Source: Theristus sp. LFF4_11 (taxonomy: Eukaryota; Nematoda; Chromadorea; Monhysterida; Xyalidae). Taken from it: a stretch of DNA of 64,000 nt. Under the pieces are notes generated by a model. That model worked only from the letters and a program-made list of their open reading frames with translations, was not told the DNA's origin and did no database searches. A program made the translations under genes and the position numbers. This document shows, piece after piece, positions 1 to 13,800 of the stretch (positions within the stretch are counted from its first letter, which is position 1; every line of letters begins with the position of its first letter). The stretch is taken from contig JASANC010003467.1 of NCBI GenBank assembly GCA_030248135.1, positions 1 through 64,000 on the forward strand, in the 5' to 3' direction.

Positions 1-156
1 ACGATGTGACGTATATGTACAACATTTGTAAACTGTCCCCTGATGCGCGCCAAACAGCAGCAGCGGCAGCAGCACGCTTTTCACGCTTGTTTTCTTCAGT
101 TCACGGACCATGTGTGTGTTGCCCTGATTTTAGAAGCTATGCACACTTAAGGAAAA
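1..156. other. window start, no gene seen
   Basis: Short lead-in to the first repeat. It contains a CAG/GCA-rich stretch near 50-75 but no supported exon. Confidence 0.4.
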
Positions 157-398
157 TGTCCGAACTTGTGTCCGGTGTTCGTGTCCGCCGCGGTGTCCTG
201 TGCCAGAAATAAAAATAGCTATATGAAAAAGCAGAGCTGGTTTCGCCACTCAGCTGCTAGTTTTAGTTCTGTGACAACGCGGCGGACAGGACACCCTAAC
301 TGATAGGACACCCTAACGGATAGGACACCTTAAAAGACAGGACACCCGGATCGACAGGACATCCGGACGGACAGATCACCGGACACCACTGCGGACAT
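157..398. repeat. MITE family B copy 1
   Basis: Starts TGTCCGAACTTGTGTCCGG and ends in the inverted motif CCGGACACCACTGCGGACA. The right half holds degenerate direct repeats built on GACAGGACACCC. It is related to four other copies (4277, 10866, 12531, 49101). No coding capacity. Confidence 0.7.
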
Positions 399-3300
399 TT
401 TTTTGATTGTGCATTTGCAGTCCCGGCCCAGATCTCAGTCACTTTCGCATTTTGCTGTTGTCAACAACAAAATTGGTAGCAAATTGAAAGCCGAATGATT
501 CCATGCGTGTGACATCCTGTATTCGACCTGAGAATCTGGTCTCACAATTTATCGAATTGTAAATTCTGGGGATTTTAATGGTCAAAGCACAGAAGACTGC
601 TTTTTTCAGTATGTGATCCACACTGACCTTTTATCTTCATTAGCAGTTTCTGCGCGAGAAATCAAACGAAAAACACGCTGGCAAAAACACGCTGTAATGA
701 CGGGCAAACCATTGGAAACACCCCTATTTAAGAACTCGTATACTGCTTTTACTTGTTGAAGATATAAAGTTCGCCGTTTTTAGCACACTGTGTTTGTTTG
801 TTTGTCTATGATATGTGCGTCAACAAAATCGACAAGTGTTGAAAAACTTGTGGTTCCGAATTTCTCCAAAATCTGAACTTTCTCGCACTCGTTTCGTTAA
901 CAAAGTTAGCATTGAGCAATAATGAAATCACAGCAACCAGAAATACTGCAGAAAGAGAAGCAAGAGAAGCCACCAACAAATCCGAAACGCGCTAAAAAGA
1001 GAAAACTCATTGGGCTCAACATACATGGGCGCGTGTGCACGTGCGATTCGATAAATCGCATTTGCTTTTGGTTATAAAAATAAATCTCTCATGAGTAATT
1101 CAATTTGATTTGGCATGGGGAATGATGAAATCGTAAAAAAATACAGTTGTTGAAGTTGTTTGCAGATGGTCACGCTCAATAATGAATTGTTTTGAGCCAA
1201 AACAGGAAGTAAATGCATCATATGAGAGCGTCATCATAGAAACGAGTGAAAAACGATCGTTGCGTTGTTTATGGTGCTCTCCCAACCACACACACACACA
1301 TGCGTGACTTTTTAACGAATTCTGCAAAATGAGCGTCACAAAACTGAACTGATCTCTCTCGGGTGTGTTGTTTCGACGGCGAATGGTCTCACGACACGTG
1401 AACCCTCGCAGAATCATGCCACTCATGTGTGCACAAAACTTGACAGCTTTCCAGCGAAGTCCTGTGTGCATGTGTGCTTGTTGCAAAATAAATTAGTGGC
1501 GCGAAAATAACTAGTTTCTTGTGGGCGACGCGCAAAGGCGACATTTCGCAACATTGACAGGCTTGGAGAAGCCGCAAATCAAATCAAACAAGTCACAAAG
1601 CAGCGAAAAGGGCACATTTTAACTTCGAGATGCTGTAGCAGCGGCGAAGAGAGGAAAGCTACAAAACAACGCTTCGTACTTGCGTGCTCTCTGAAAGTTC
1701 AGCAAAAGGACGGTTGCTGCAAAACGTGCATGCGCGCGAGAAAAATCCATTGCAGCCCCGGTTTTTTTTGGTGGAACATTGAATTAGGCGACAACGGCGG
1801 CGACGACCACAGATGACGTATGTGCGTGCCACTGTGAATGCCACACGCACGCACCACATACCAAAGTTTCGTGCGTCCCAGCGGCTCCCATCGGCAGCGA
1901 CATAAAAATAAACGCAGCATTACGATGCAAAGAGTCCAGGGAGAGAGAACCACGTAACTACAACTTTATTATACATGTACATTTTGAGTTTCTCTACGCG
2001 GTGTTGTTGTTGTTGTTTATTGTGCTTGTGGCGCAGAAAGTACGCATTAATATTGGGCATACGTCGCCCAAAACTTCGTATATCGCCACGAATAGCAGTG
2101 CAGCAATGTGCCTAAATGTGCATAACTGCAATTCGGTTCGGCACACCATTGAGTGGGTGGCATAAACAACTACTCCCGATGTCACATAGTGTGTGTTCCA
2201 TGGCCAGCAACACGTCTGCCTGTGAAATTGATAATAAAAAAGTATCTGGGAACCGCCGATACAAATAAACCATTTATGACGTAACAACACACACCGCTCC
2301 GATGCGCATAACAACATAACAACTTTTTCCAGAGTGACTGACTGACATGTTTGCAGTTGCGGTTTCACTTCAGCTAAAGCAGTTTTGCAGACGAATGAAC
2401 GACCAATGTACATATCGCCGTTCACTTTGAGGTTTTGGTTGGCTAAAGACATTGCTAACCGAAAAAATAGACAGGCGTCCAGATGAAATTGACGATTTTG
2501 GCACGACAAATGTGTTCAAGAACAACAATTCTCTGGATTTACTTGGTAAAATGAAATAAAAAGGCTTGGATATTTTCGCCAAACACAATGAAATGAGGAA
2601 CTGTTAGACTTTCGGCGTTTGTAACTTTCATACTTCCAGAGTCTTTGTTTTTTTTTTCTGTACACCGCGAAATTCACTTTATTTTCCGTCGAAATTCGCT
2701 ATTTTAAAGTTGTTCGTTAACGTGTAAGCCGTCGCGGGGCAAACGGATTGTGAAACCACGCAAAAAAATAAGGGTGATCAGATTTTAAAGGTTTAGTAAA
2801 AAACAACCCTGGAATAGCCAACTCACAGCCTTGTTTTTTTTCGTAAAAGTAAAATTCATGTTTCTCAGAAAAATTGGAGAACAGAATTCATGAGTCTTTT
2901 CAGTTGACTTGGCCGCCTTCCACCGCGTACATTGAGCAGCTCAGTCAGCTGTTTCCCCTGTGGGAAGCATATTTTCAATAAAGCTAAACCGTGTGTCCCT
3001 TTATATGATAGACTGCTTCTTGTCGCAAACTGAAGAGCGCGCAGTCGATGTCAAACGGTGAACCAGTTTCAGCGTTTTTATATGACTTTCGGTAAACACA
3101 GACACATAAAAAAGTGAATAGAGCGAATAAACATCCGACCAAAAAGTCAGAATGACACAAAACGTACCAATCCGTTTTTGTCACCGAGAATTTGTGTAAC
3201 TTTTACTGTGGGACTTCCAAATTTTTCGGTGACAAAAATAGAGGGGGCGTTAAACGCTGCACGCACAGCTGTAACTGTGAAAACATGGTTTCAAAATTCA

Positions 3301-4276
3301 ACATTTTTTTGAAAGGTGATTGTGGGTATGTGGGAGGAAGCACACTGTTTGATAACAGCAACAAAAAACTTTTTTCAATTAACTCTTGTTGTCTTCTGGT
3401 TCACTGTTCACTCGCTGATTGTCCAGAAAAAATTCATGTAGTTTTTTCTCAGATCCAAAAAAATGTGCACTTTTTCACATCAATTCAATTTGTTTTTACA
3501 GTTTTGTTGACTCCAATGTTTTGGTTCGTCGTGAGGAAGTCCTATTTGTACTTGGCTACTTGTGGAGTCAAACATTTCTTCTTCAATGCACACTTAGCAA
3601 TAGAATGTTTTGTAAATAACTAAATCAACAGAGCAAAGCAAGCGTCGTGTTTCCGCAAAAGTGATTGGTTTACATCGTAACAAGAAAAAAACATTTTGCT
3701 GCAGAAAAAGGTGAAAATGTGAAAAGTTTATTAACGTTACGAGCATCTTGAGAACTATCAATCAATAAAAATTAAAAATTAAATTGTTTTTGAAGAAAAA
3801 CGGTTTTACAACAAACGCGTGGGGAAATGTCTACAAAATATGTGTTTACAAAATTTCCTTTGCTCTTTGCGATGTGCGGTTTTGCGTAACTTGAAAACAA
3901 CGTGCATTTTTTTCAAAAACTTTTCTGACAACAAACCAAACCAACATATTGTATTTGGACAAATGAGTCAATTCACTTTGTTTGTTCTGATTTCCTGAAA
4001 TTACGTCACTGTCATCAATCGTATTCTTGGTCAATTCGTTGTGAATGGAAATGCTTCATTTTTCGCAAAAAAACGCATTTATTGCTGAGATGGTTTCATT
4101 GGCTGACTTTCCACGCTCCGCAACTTTTTTAGTGGGCCGTTCGAAGCAAAAGTGTAAACGACTGCTCTGAGTGCTAAACAAAAAGTTTTTTAATGTAAAC
4201 AATAATACGTATATTGGCAATATCTGATTTGCTTTCAGAAACCAAATATGCGCGCTAACAAAAAAGTATCCGTATA
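399..4276. other. intergenic, AT-rich, no supported gene
   Basis: I read both strands and found only short ORFs without codon bias, splice-compatible neighbours or recognisable domains. It probably holds upstream flanking DNA of the TEP gene plus decayed repeats. Distal regulatory elements cannot be excluded by eye. Confidence 0.5.
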
Positions 4277-4379
4277 GGCGTCCGTCCGCGGTGTCCTGTT
4301 CGGCTGGCTGTCCCGCGCGGTGTTCGTGTCCCGGAAACCGCGCATGGCAGGACACCAGACGGACACGCCTGCTTAGACA
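4277..4379. repeat. MITE family B copy 2 (short)
   Basis: Contains GTCCGTCCGCGGTGTCCTG and, on the other arm, GGCAGGACACCAGACGGACA. It is a roughly 100 bp degenerate palindrome of the same family as 157-398. Confidence 0.6.
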
Positions 4380-4758
4380 TTTTTTGCGTGATACGTATCT
4401 CTAAAAGAAATCCTGATAGTTTTAAACGGTTTTTGTTCACTGCCTGCTTGTTTTTTCGTTTGTCCAAAAATCATGTTCACCTGTGATGGTTTTGAGTTTC
4501 AATAATCAAAGCTACAGTGTATAAACATGTTACTGTATGTTCAACCGTTTAGTATCAGGTGACAGTTGACAGGTGTGTCCTGTCATCATGACCGGACTTC
4601 CTGCTGCCGTCTGTTGCTTTTTGTTGTTATGGTATCATCGCGTTTACCCTTTCTGACTTGCGCGTTGCCGCCGCTTGCCCCAGTTCTAAAAAATGCGTCA
4701 TTGCCGTTTTTCCTGCGGACACCAGCGAATTTGTCGCCAAATGGAAAAAATAAACCCA

Positions 4759-4770
4759 TCTTTTTTGCAG
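4759..4770 (+). promoter_or_regulatory. acceptor-like site before TEP start codon
   Basis: A polypyrimidine run ending TTTTTTGCAG stands 33 bases before the TEP ATG. No coding exon is visible upstream. It could be a spliced-leader trans-splice acceptor or the end of a 5'UTR intron. Confidence 0.45.
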
Positions 4771-4803
4771 GATCAAAAAGAATAATAATATAAGCACGAG
4801 AAA

Positions 4804-7800
4804 ATGCCGAAACTCAGCTGCATAGTAGTTTTGGCGCTGACTGCGTTCTGCGAGTGCACCATCATCCCACCGCCGCCACATCCACGCCATCGAGAGAAAA
4901 CTGGCGATAAGAAACAACCAGAAACATAGTGAGTTTGTTATGGCAAAAAAACCCAAATTTTTATACACGCTAACCAGCTTTACAGGCAGTGAAGAAATTT
5001 ATAAGAGGAGTCGACATGCAATACAATTGTAACGTGTAAAATGCAATTATCAAACAAGAACGCGGCAGCTTTCAATAAGTATCATATTCCACGCCATGAA
5101 ACACACCAAACTGCATTCCAAAGTCTGTACCATGCCCGAATATGTTCCAGAATGCATGCCATGCTTTCAGCAACGGCGACTACATGTTCATCGCGGCGAA
5201 CGAGCTGCAGTCTGGCATGCCGTATTCGGTGCTGTTCGCGCCACTGTCCGGCGCGCATCGCAGCATCGCCGTGACGTTGCGCATCGAGAAACAGCAGAGC
5301 GTCACCGACTACCGCAAGCAGGGCGACGAGCGGACGCGCGAGTTCACGGTTGGCACGGTCGCGCACGTGCAGAAGGACGTGGCACTGCAGCACGGCCACA
5401 GTGAGTCGCTCTGTAGCACGAAATTTGTATCAAAGTTCGGGTGTATAACCACAGTATCAGTAATACAAAAAAAGCGAAAATTCAAAATAATGCTTCTTGT
5501 ACACGTCCTGATGCTAAATGATAGGCAATCAGCTGATTGGTTGGTAATCACGTGTGATGCGTGTTCTCCGTGCCGGACAGACTCTGCCTCCTGCACAGCA
5601 AACATCGCACATGCACGCATCGCACGTGCATCACCAACCAATCAGCTGAACGCCCATAATTTAAAGTTCGACTATACCACGTTTTTTTTCGCTTCCAGAC
5701 GACCCACTGACGATCGACATTCCACCGATCGCAGCCGCCGATTTCGCGCAACCGCGCAACACCACCGGCCACGCACCGCCGTTGATCAGCGACGAAGAGC
5801 GACGGCACTTCTACGTTCGCGACGAGTACAAACTGGGAGTGACTGTGGTGGACGAAGCGAGCGGCGAGCGAGTGTTTGAGCGCACAACGAAACTGAACGT
5901 GAAAATCGGTCAACCGAGCACGCTTGTGCAAACGGACAAGGCGGCCTACAAGCCCGGTGATCTTGGTTGGTGATGAGGAAATACATAATTATGCCAATCC
6001 GGTGGAGAGACAACGATTTAGCAGTGGGATTTTACATTGAGAAATAATACACATGTTCGTGCATTCGTGTACTACGGATTCACATGCACAAACTGGTGCG
6101 CTTATAACTTTTGTTCAGCAAAAAGAATCAGCGAGTTTTTCTTTTGAACACAAAATGCAGATGCGGCCGCTTTTTGCGCCTGAATATTGAAGTGCATCTG
6201 AATCGAGAAATGCACACGGGTTTGTGCATGTGCACCAACAAGTGCACGAACATGTGCACATACATTTGCATCTACATGTGCATCTGTGCATTATTTTTCT
6301 GCGTGTACCAGACAGTCCTATGAGAGACAAAACTAATAGGTTGCTGATTGGACTGTAGTTGTAGCTGTGAAGCGACAGAGATTCTGCGTTTCACAAAAAA
6401 AGCTCGTACTTCCGACAGCGCTTTAGGCGAATTCCAGCACCACATGAATAATTGGATTGAAACACAATATAATTCTCACTTTTCAGTGCGCTTCCGCGCT
6501 GTGCTGATCAAACCTGACTTACTGCCGGTGCAAGGCTCTGCGAGCGTGAAAATTTACGTTAGTGGTGATTTTTGAGAATGAATTTTCCAATTTAATCACT
6601 GGTAATTCTTGTCATGCAAGCAGCAACGTTTCATCATGTAAGAAACATTTAAAAAATGCTTTGTTCATCTGAAAACCGAACATTGATTTTTAGGATCCGC
6701 AGCATAATTTGATACAACAATGGCTGAACGAAACATTGGATAACGGTAAAAAACTGAAAGAATAAAAAGACTTAAAAAACTGAAATGAAACAAAAAAAAT
6801 AAAGATAAATGAAAGCATAAAACGCTAAAAAAAATCGATGCGATCGTTCGTATGCAGGTGTGCTAACGAGAGAAATGCAGCTGTTGGATGATGCGATGCT
6901 CGGCCGATGGGGAATTCAGGTTGAAAGCGGCACTGGCAAAAGCCACAACAAATATTTCTCCGTCGAGCACTATGGTGAACTACAGTCGAACTCTTAATTA
7001 TAGGCAGTCAGCTGATTGGTTGGTGGTCACGTGATGCGTGTGTTCTGTGCAGGACAGAGCACTGCCTGCACAGAAGGTGATCACCAATCAGCTTGTTGCA
7101 TGCAATTTATAGTTCGACTGTACATGATTTCGTTTTTGTTTCTCAAGCTGATTCAACTTAAAAAAACTCAACTATACAAAATATTTCTTTTGAAAGCATC
7201 TACTGTATTTATTTTGCTCGAACGTTATATTATTTCCAAAAAAATACACTGCCGATACTTTCAGTTCTGCCAAAATTCTCGATCGAAGTGAAGCCGCCGA
7301 GTTTCGCCACACTGAACGAAGACATTGCCGTTGTCGTGTCGGCAAAGTGAGTCGGCAAAAAGTCACTTTCATCCAAAAAAATAAATCAACCGCAACTTAG
7401 TTACAGCTGATATTTTTAACCCATGAGCCAAAAAAATTAGTTACAGCTAATATTTTCAACTCATGAGCACTACTAATATTTTTCTGTTCACTCCATCGCG
7501 TATTCACAACAGAACCGCGTTTTTTTCACCAGGTACACTTTCGGCCAGCCACTGAGCAACGGCACCGTCACACTAATCTCAAAGAAACGTTGGTCGTGGG
7601 AGGGGGACAACAAAATCCGACGAACTGCTGTGCTAAATGAGGACGGCCAGGCTGTGTTCCGCCTCGAGAACCAGCTGCTGCGAGCCGAGGGTCTGCTCGC
7701 AGACGGCACGTACACGCAAGAGGTCCAGTTCGACGTCACCGTCACGGAGCAATTGACGGGGAAGACACGCGAGAAGACGACCATGTTGTCGTTCTATGAG

Positions 7801-10800
7801 TCGCCGGTGAAACTGCAGCTGAGCAAGAGCACCGACACGTACAAGCCGGGACTCGAATACCAAATGGAGGTACTATATATACGGACTACGAGGTACTGCT
7901 AAGCGCCGCTCAGTTCCGCGGACACCAGTCGTCGAGAGTTCCATCTCCTATCTGTACCAGTACCTAAAAAACAAGAAAAATCCGTTTTTGACATAAAGAA
8001 ACCTAAAAACCGACAAGAAAACCAACATTTCAGTTGGCCCTGAAGCGCCAAGACGACACGCCAATCAGTGGCATGGACATTTCGCGCACGGTACAGATCA
8101 CAGAGACGTTCAACATGCCGTATTCGGATCAGAAGCTGAACGAAAGTCAGTGCACCAGCTCTGTGACCGTCTATCACGTTCAGTTGTCTGATGATGGCAC
8201 CAGATCGTTGAGGCTCATGGTGCCCGATTATGTGGACAGCATTGAGATCAAGGTGAGCAACGTAAAACGGAACATTCTGACACACATTAGGAGCTGCAGT
8301 TTGGCTTGAGCACGGCACCCACCCCTTGGTTACATGCAATTATTGATTGTCGTTCCGATGTTCTGAACTCCACCATTAATGGTCGGCACTTACAATCGAA
8401 CTCTAAATAATAGACAATTAGCTGATTAGTTGGTGATCACGATGTATACTTTCTTATACAACACGTGAACTCAGCTGCGACGCCATATCCTACTGTTGAC
8501 TGCGAAAAAAAAATAAAATCGGAGTTTTCATCAATCCGCACCACAAAAAGTGCACATTTCAGGCGAAATACGACGCTCGCGGCGACGGCAACTATCGTGA
8601 GAGCTCGATCACGGCGTACGAACGCCTCGAGGCGAGTCAGAGTCCGACGCACAGCTATCTGCAGCTGCGTGCCTCCGCGAACGAGGTCGACGCCGGACAA
8701 GTGGTCGTGTTCGACATTCACGCCAGCGGCAAATCGGAGTTCTCGTCGCTCTGGGCGCAGGTGAACACGCAGAGATCCGATTTTCCGACGAGTTTTAGCC
8801 CACCACATTTTAGCCCACTGCTGAAGTTGCGGCGAACAAATTGGGTTTGATTGAAAAAAAAATTCGTTTTGGGACATTAGGAAGTTTAGCAGAAACAGAA
8901 AACCATGTTTTCGCGCAACTCCGATTCCGTTCTTTCGCGGTGCTCTTTGTGCGTAAAAAATGTGCCCGGTTGAAACAAACACACTCTCCACCAATACACC
9001 ACTGTTTTTTGCATTCACAGATCGTTGCACGCAATCGCGTCGTGTTCGCGCAACGCCTCCACATTCAAGCAAATCACGTCGGCCAGTTGCACGTGCAGAC
9101 GAGCGCTGCGATGGCGCCCGACGCACGGCTGGTCGTGTTCGGCGTCAGGGGCGACAACAAGGAGGTGGTCGCTGACGGCATCAAGGTCAACGTCAACGGA
9201 CTGCTCACGAATAAGGTATTGGTCGTTGTTGTTATTTCTCGGGAACTTTCGTCAAGACTGTTTTGCACAACCAACACACGCCGAAATACAATGCACAGTG
9301 TTCGTGCACATGTTCATGCACATGTATCGATTCACATTCGCACAAACCGGTGCACTTTTGAAATTTTGGTTCCGTAAAAAACAGCTTCTTTCCTTTCGGA
9401 AGCCACGCACACGCAGCCCTTTATTTTGCTTCGGCAAATTCAACTGAATCTAACTCGATAAAGTGCACCGGTTTGTGCATCTGCATCAATTAAGTGCCAT
9501 TATACACGAACATGTTCGTTTCGGGTTGTTTGTTCCTGATCGTGACTTGATTTTACTGAACTTTTTTGAATTGGTAATTTGTGCCCTCAGGTTACTGTGA
9601 GCATCGACCGTGACCGCGCGCAACCGGAGGACAGTGTGACGTTCTCGGTGCGTGCGGACCCGCAATCGTTCGTGGGCCTCATGGCCGTCGACGAATCGGT
9701 TCGACTCTACAAACAGGGCAACGACATCACGGCCGAAATGGTTTTTGTTTTGTTCTTATTGGCTATTGTTCCATTCGAATGTTGGACAGCTACAGTATCG
9801 TGAAACAAAACGAAAACACACGATTATGAAACGAAGAATGTCACTGTAGGTGGAACGCTCCGTGGCGCCTGGCAGCGGTGGGCCTGCGTGGCGGGGCGGC
9901 TGGCACTGGTGGAACTTCGTTGTTGGCGGGCGCGATCCGAACGAAATATTTCGAGTGCGCTGGTTTTTTTGTTTTAGCGAGCCCCCGTGCGATCGTGTGG
10001 TGCAGCATGATGGTGCGGCTACCCGCGCAACACGCTGCGGTCGCTTGCGAATCGATAAGCGACAACCGCATCACACACCATCGCACGGCACGGATGTGGT
10101 CTGGAGAAAAACTGGAAAAAAGATGTTCTTCGATTGCGAGTGGCTCCCGCCCGATATATAGGCAACACAATTTTTGCAAATGCTCATTGAATCGCGCGTT
10201 TTTTGTTTCAGAACGCGCAGCTGCTCGCGCTCACGGATGCCTACATGTACGAATATGAGTGGCGCGGAGAGGGTGGGCTGTTGAAAACAGGTTGGTCAAC
10301 ACCGTTGTTGTCTAATTACCGTACGTTTTGGGCTGGTCTGCCTGGTAATAATGTCCCTCGCACTGACGAGCCAGTATCAGGCTGACATCGCGGTGTGCTT
10401 AAAACAGCGAATTTTATTCCTTGAAAGTGGACATACAGGGTCCTAAAAACCACAAATGGGCAAAACACGGCTCTTTCTCGAGTTTGGTGCAACGTTGCAA
10501 TAAATCGGGAGCACCAGGTTTACTGTGGAAACTCTCGGGAAGCAAGCAGTTTCCGTGCAGCCATTTACAACATATCGGCGACCACGACTGTACAGTTATG
10601 CACAGAAAGCATGCATACCGTAATCACCAACGAATCAGTTGATTCCCTGTGATTTTACGTGCGTTGTTGCACTACCCAGCATCAGCGCCCCAGCCAATGG
10701 CGGCGCCAATGGCACGCGGACGTGCAGGCCCGGAACGGCTGGAGCTCGACGCGGACGCAGCCGCTCCGAACGACCAGTCGCCTCCGGCGGCCCCGAAAGT

Positions 10801-13800
10801 GCGCAGCGAGTTCCCAGAGACCTGGATCTGGGCGGACCTCAAAACAAGGTTTCATGCTAAAACAAATCCGAACCTCGTGTCTCCGGTGCGTATCCCGCCT
10901 GAGCCGTCGTGTCCTGCGCCAGAAAATGAATGAAAATAAATATTATTTATATTCGGGACATCGCGCGGGACAGGATACGACGCGGGAAGGGCCACGGGAC
11001 ACGAGTTCGGACACTTTTTCAGCGTGTCATTGATCCAAAATTTTTGTTCATGCTTGGCTTTTCGCATTGTCGCCAACTTGTTTGTTTTTTGCGGTTCTAA
11101 ATGTGTCTTCTGGCGCAGCTTCAACGGTGTTGCAACCTATTCCGCAAAAGTTCCGGACACGATGACCACGTGGACTGCCAGTGCGTTTGCCGTCAGTGCA
11201 CACAGCGGCATCGGAGTGGCGAACGAGCTCGCACAGGTGACAATGACTATTTTTTTGTTTCTTGGACAAAAAACTTTGATCTACCACAAGTTACACTAGC
11301 AATATGTTAAACCGAACCTTTTGTATCTATACCTGTGTGTGAACACACTCATTATGATCAATCTTATTGCATTTTGTGTTTGCTAAAATATGCAGCTGGT
11401 TGTGCAACGTTCGTTCTTCATTCGCCTCAATCTGCCGTACTCCGTGAAGCGCGGCGAACTGATGGCCTTGCAAGTGCTCGTGTTCAACTACGAAAATACG
11501 CCACAAACGGTATTATCATTGGTTCAAAAACTTTTAAAAAAGTTTCTAAAAGATGACTTCCGTTCATCAGCAGACTGCATCATGCATTAAAAAAGATACA
11601 CGTGTCACATCTTACGAGAGTTTACGAGTGCAAAAACGTGTGTGCAACGACAGGTAACGCTGACGCTGAAACACGATGCTTCAAGTGGCTTCGACTTTGT
11701 GACACGCGACGGAACGCCGGTGGATCTGACAGTCGCACCGCACGAATACAACGTTCGACAGACAACCGTTAGTGAACACAGCATGAGTGCTGAGCCGACA
11801 CTGTTTCTCTACGGTGACGAAATTCTCTGAATTTGACAAAATTTTCCGCATTTCTCACTCAGGTAGCAGCGGACGGCGGCTCCACGTCGGTGTTTTTTCC
11901 GATTCAGCCGCAGAGAATCGGCGAGCAAATGCTGACGGTGCAGGCGATCGGCAGCACGGAGGCAGACGCCGTCGAAATGCCGCTGCTCGTTGAGGTGCGT
12001 GCGCGGGAAACGTTGCACATGTGGAAATACGACTTGAATGGCTGAACACGCATGACACTGTGAAAAAACTGGCGTTTAAACAATTCCAACTGGCGGTAAA
12101 TAACGCCAATTGGCGTGAATTCACGCTAGCGTTGGCGTTTTTAACGCCGCTGAAAAACGCGCCAGATTTTTCTCACAGTGGACAAGCACAGTTCTCTGTT
12201 TTTTACCGTTCATGAACGCAACAAAGTACACTTTGCGTTGGTGTTTTCTAGCCGGAGGGCTACCAAGTCGATCAAAACGCGCCGTTTGTGTTCCAACTCG
12301 CCGCTGGAGAGGAGAGACGCGAACGAGTGAACTACGAGTTCCCCGATGAGGCCGTCGACGGCTCGCATAGAGCGCAAGTGAATATAATCGGTTAGTAAAA
12401 CGCTCATGCGCTTCCATTCATGTTTTGTTTGAATTGAAACAAAAGAAACGTCAGGTTGGTTGGTTGGTTGGCTCGAATTTTGTTTCAAAGGTGAAACGCA
12501 ACGCCATGGTTCAAACACCGTCAATAAAGATGTCCAAAGTGGTGTACGGTGTCTGTGTCCGCTGCGTTGCCTCCCGGGAAAAAGTAGTTATAAAGCCGTC
12601 TAAAACAAAAAAAGTAAAAGTAAAAAACAAAATTTGGCCACTCTGTTTATTCCGTGACACCGCGGGGAACAGGAAACCGCGTCGGACACTCCGGCGGACA
12701 GGACACCGGCCATACACCATTTCATTCAGCATGAAGTTGCATTCGCAGGCGACATGCTTGGGCCGATCATGGGCAGCGCGGAGCGTCTGGTGCGCCTGCC
12801 GTACGGCTGCGGCGAGCAGAACATGGTGAACCTGGTGCCGAACGTGTTGGTGCTCGACTATCTGAAAGCGACCAACCGCGAAGCGCCGGAGTTGCGCCGT
12901 CGTGCGCTGCAGTACATCCGCAGCGGATACCAGCGCCAACTGAACTATCTGTCGGTGCAGTTTTTTTGGAGGAAACGTGGTTACTACAGTAGTTTGGCTG
13001 CTAAAGTGTCTACTATCAATTGATGATGCACCCAAGTTATTATAAAATGGACGTTTGGACGCATTTACAAGAAAAGACGCATAGCTAAGAAAATCGCATT
13101 TTCACAAGATATGGTAAACGCGTTTTAGTGTGGTCGCTCAGGCAAAAAGTCAGATTAGTAGCCACAGTTGCAACGAATGTTGTAATTTGACAATAAGTGC
13201 GTCAGTCGTTTATTGCTGGCGAGTGAAAAAGGTGTGACTAGGGTGCGACAAACAGCAAAACAGTAATGACAGGTTTACACAAACACTGCAATTCAAAGCC
13301 TCATACGCTCTGCATACGGTCTGCGACGAACAGCAATAAGTGCCAGGTTCCAACAAACACCGTGTACACTTCCACAGACGACGCGACGGCTCGTTCAGCG
13401 CGTTCGGTGCCGAGGACGCACGCGGCAGCACCTGGCTCACCGCGTTCGTCTATCGTTCGTTCAAACGCGCCGCGCACTATGACGCCACGATCAGTGACGG
13501 CGTGCTCGTGCGCGCGTTGGCGTTCATTCAGAAGCACGTGACGCCCAGTGGACTGGTGCTCGAGCTGGGCAGTGTACACAATCAGTACATGCAGGTGCGC
13601 AGCCGGCTTTGGTTGTAGATGGTCGTTTAGGTTGGTCCCGAGACTCAATGCTATGCGCGCATAGATGAGTGCCGAGTTTCATGTATGTGACGCGGGAATT
13701 CAAAATAGGGCCGAGTCAGTTTGGCGTTTTTGAATATTGCCACATAACGCATTGATAATTACTTTCCTTTGCATGTCTGCACACGCATTCAGTCGCGGAA

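Noticed and set aside
9955..10161. read-through of the TEP exon 13 frame into the intron
   Set aside because: The frame stays open to 10161, but the conserved EIFR-NAQLLALTDA junction and phase 0 on both sides support splicing to 10212.
12511..13035. 174-aa minus-strand ORF over the thioester exon
   Set aside because: Antisense shadow of the TEP thioester exon.
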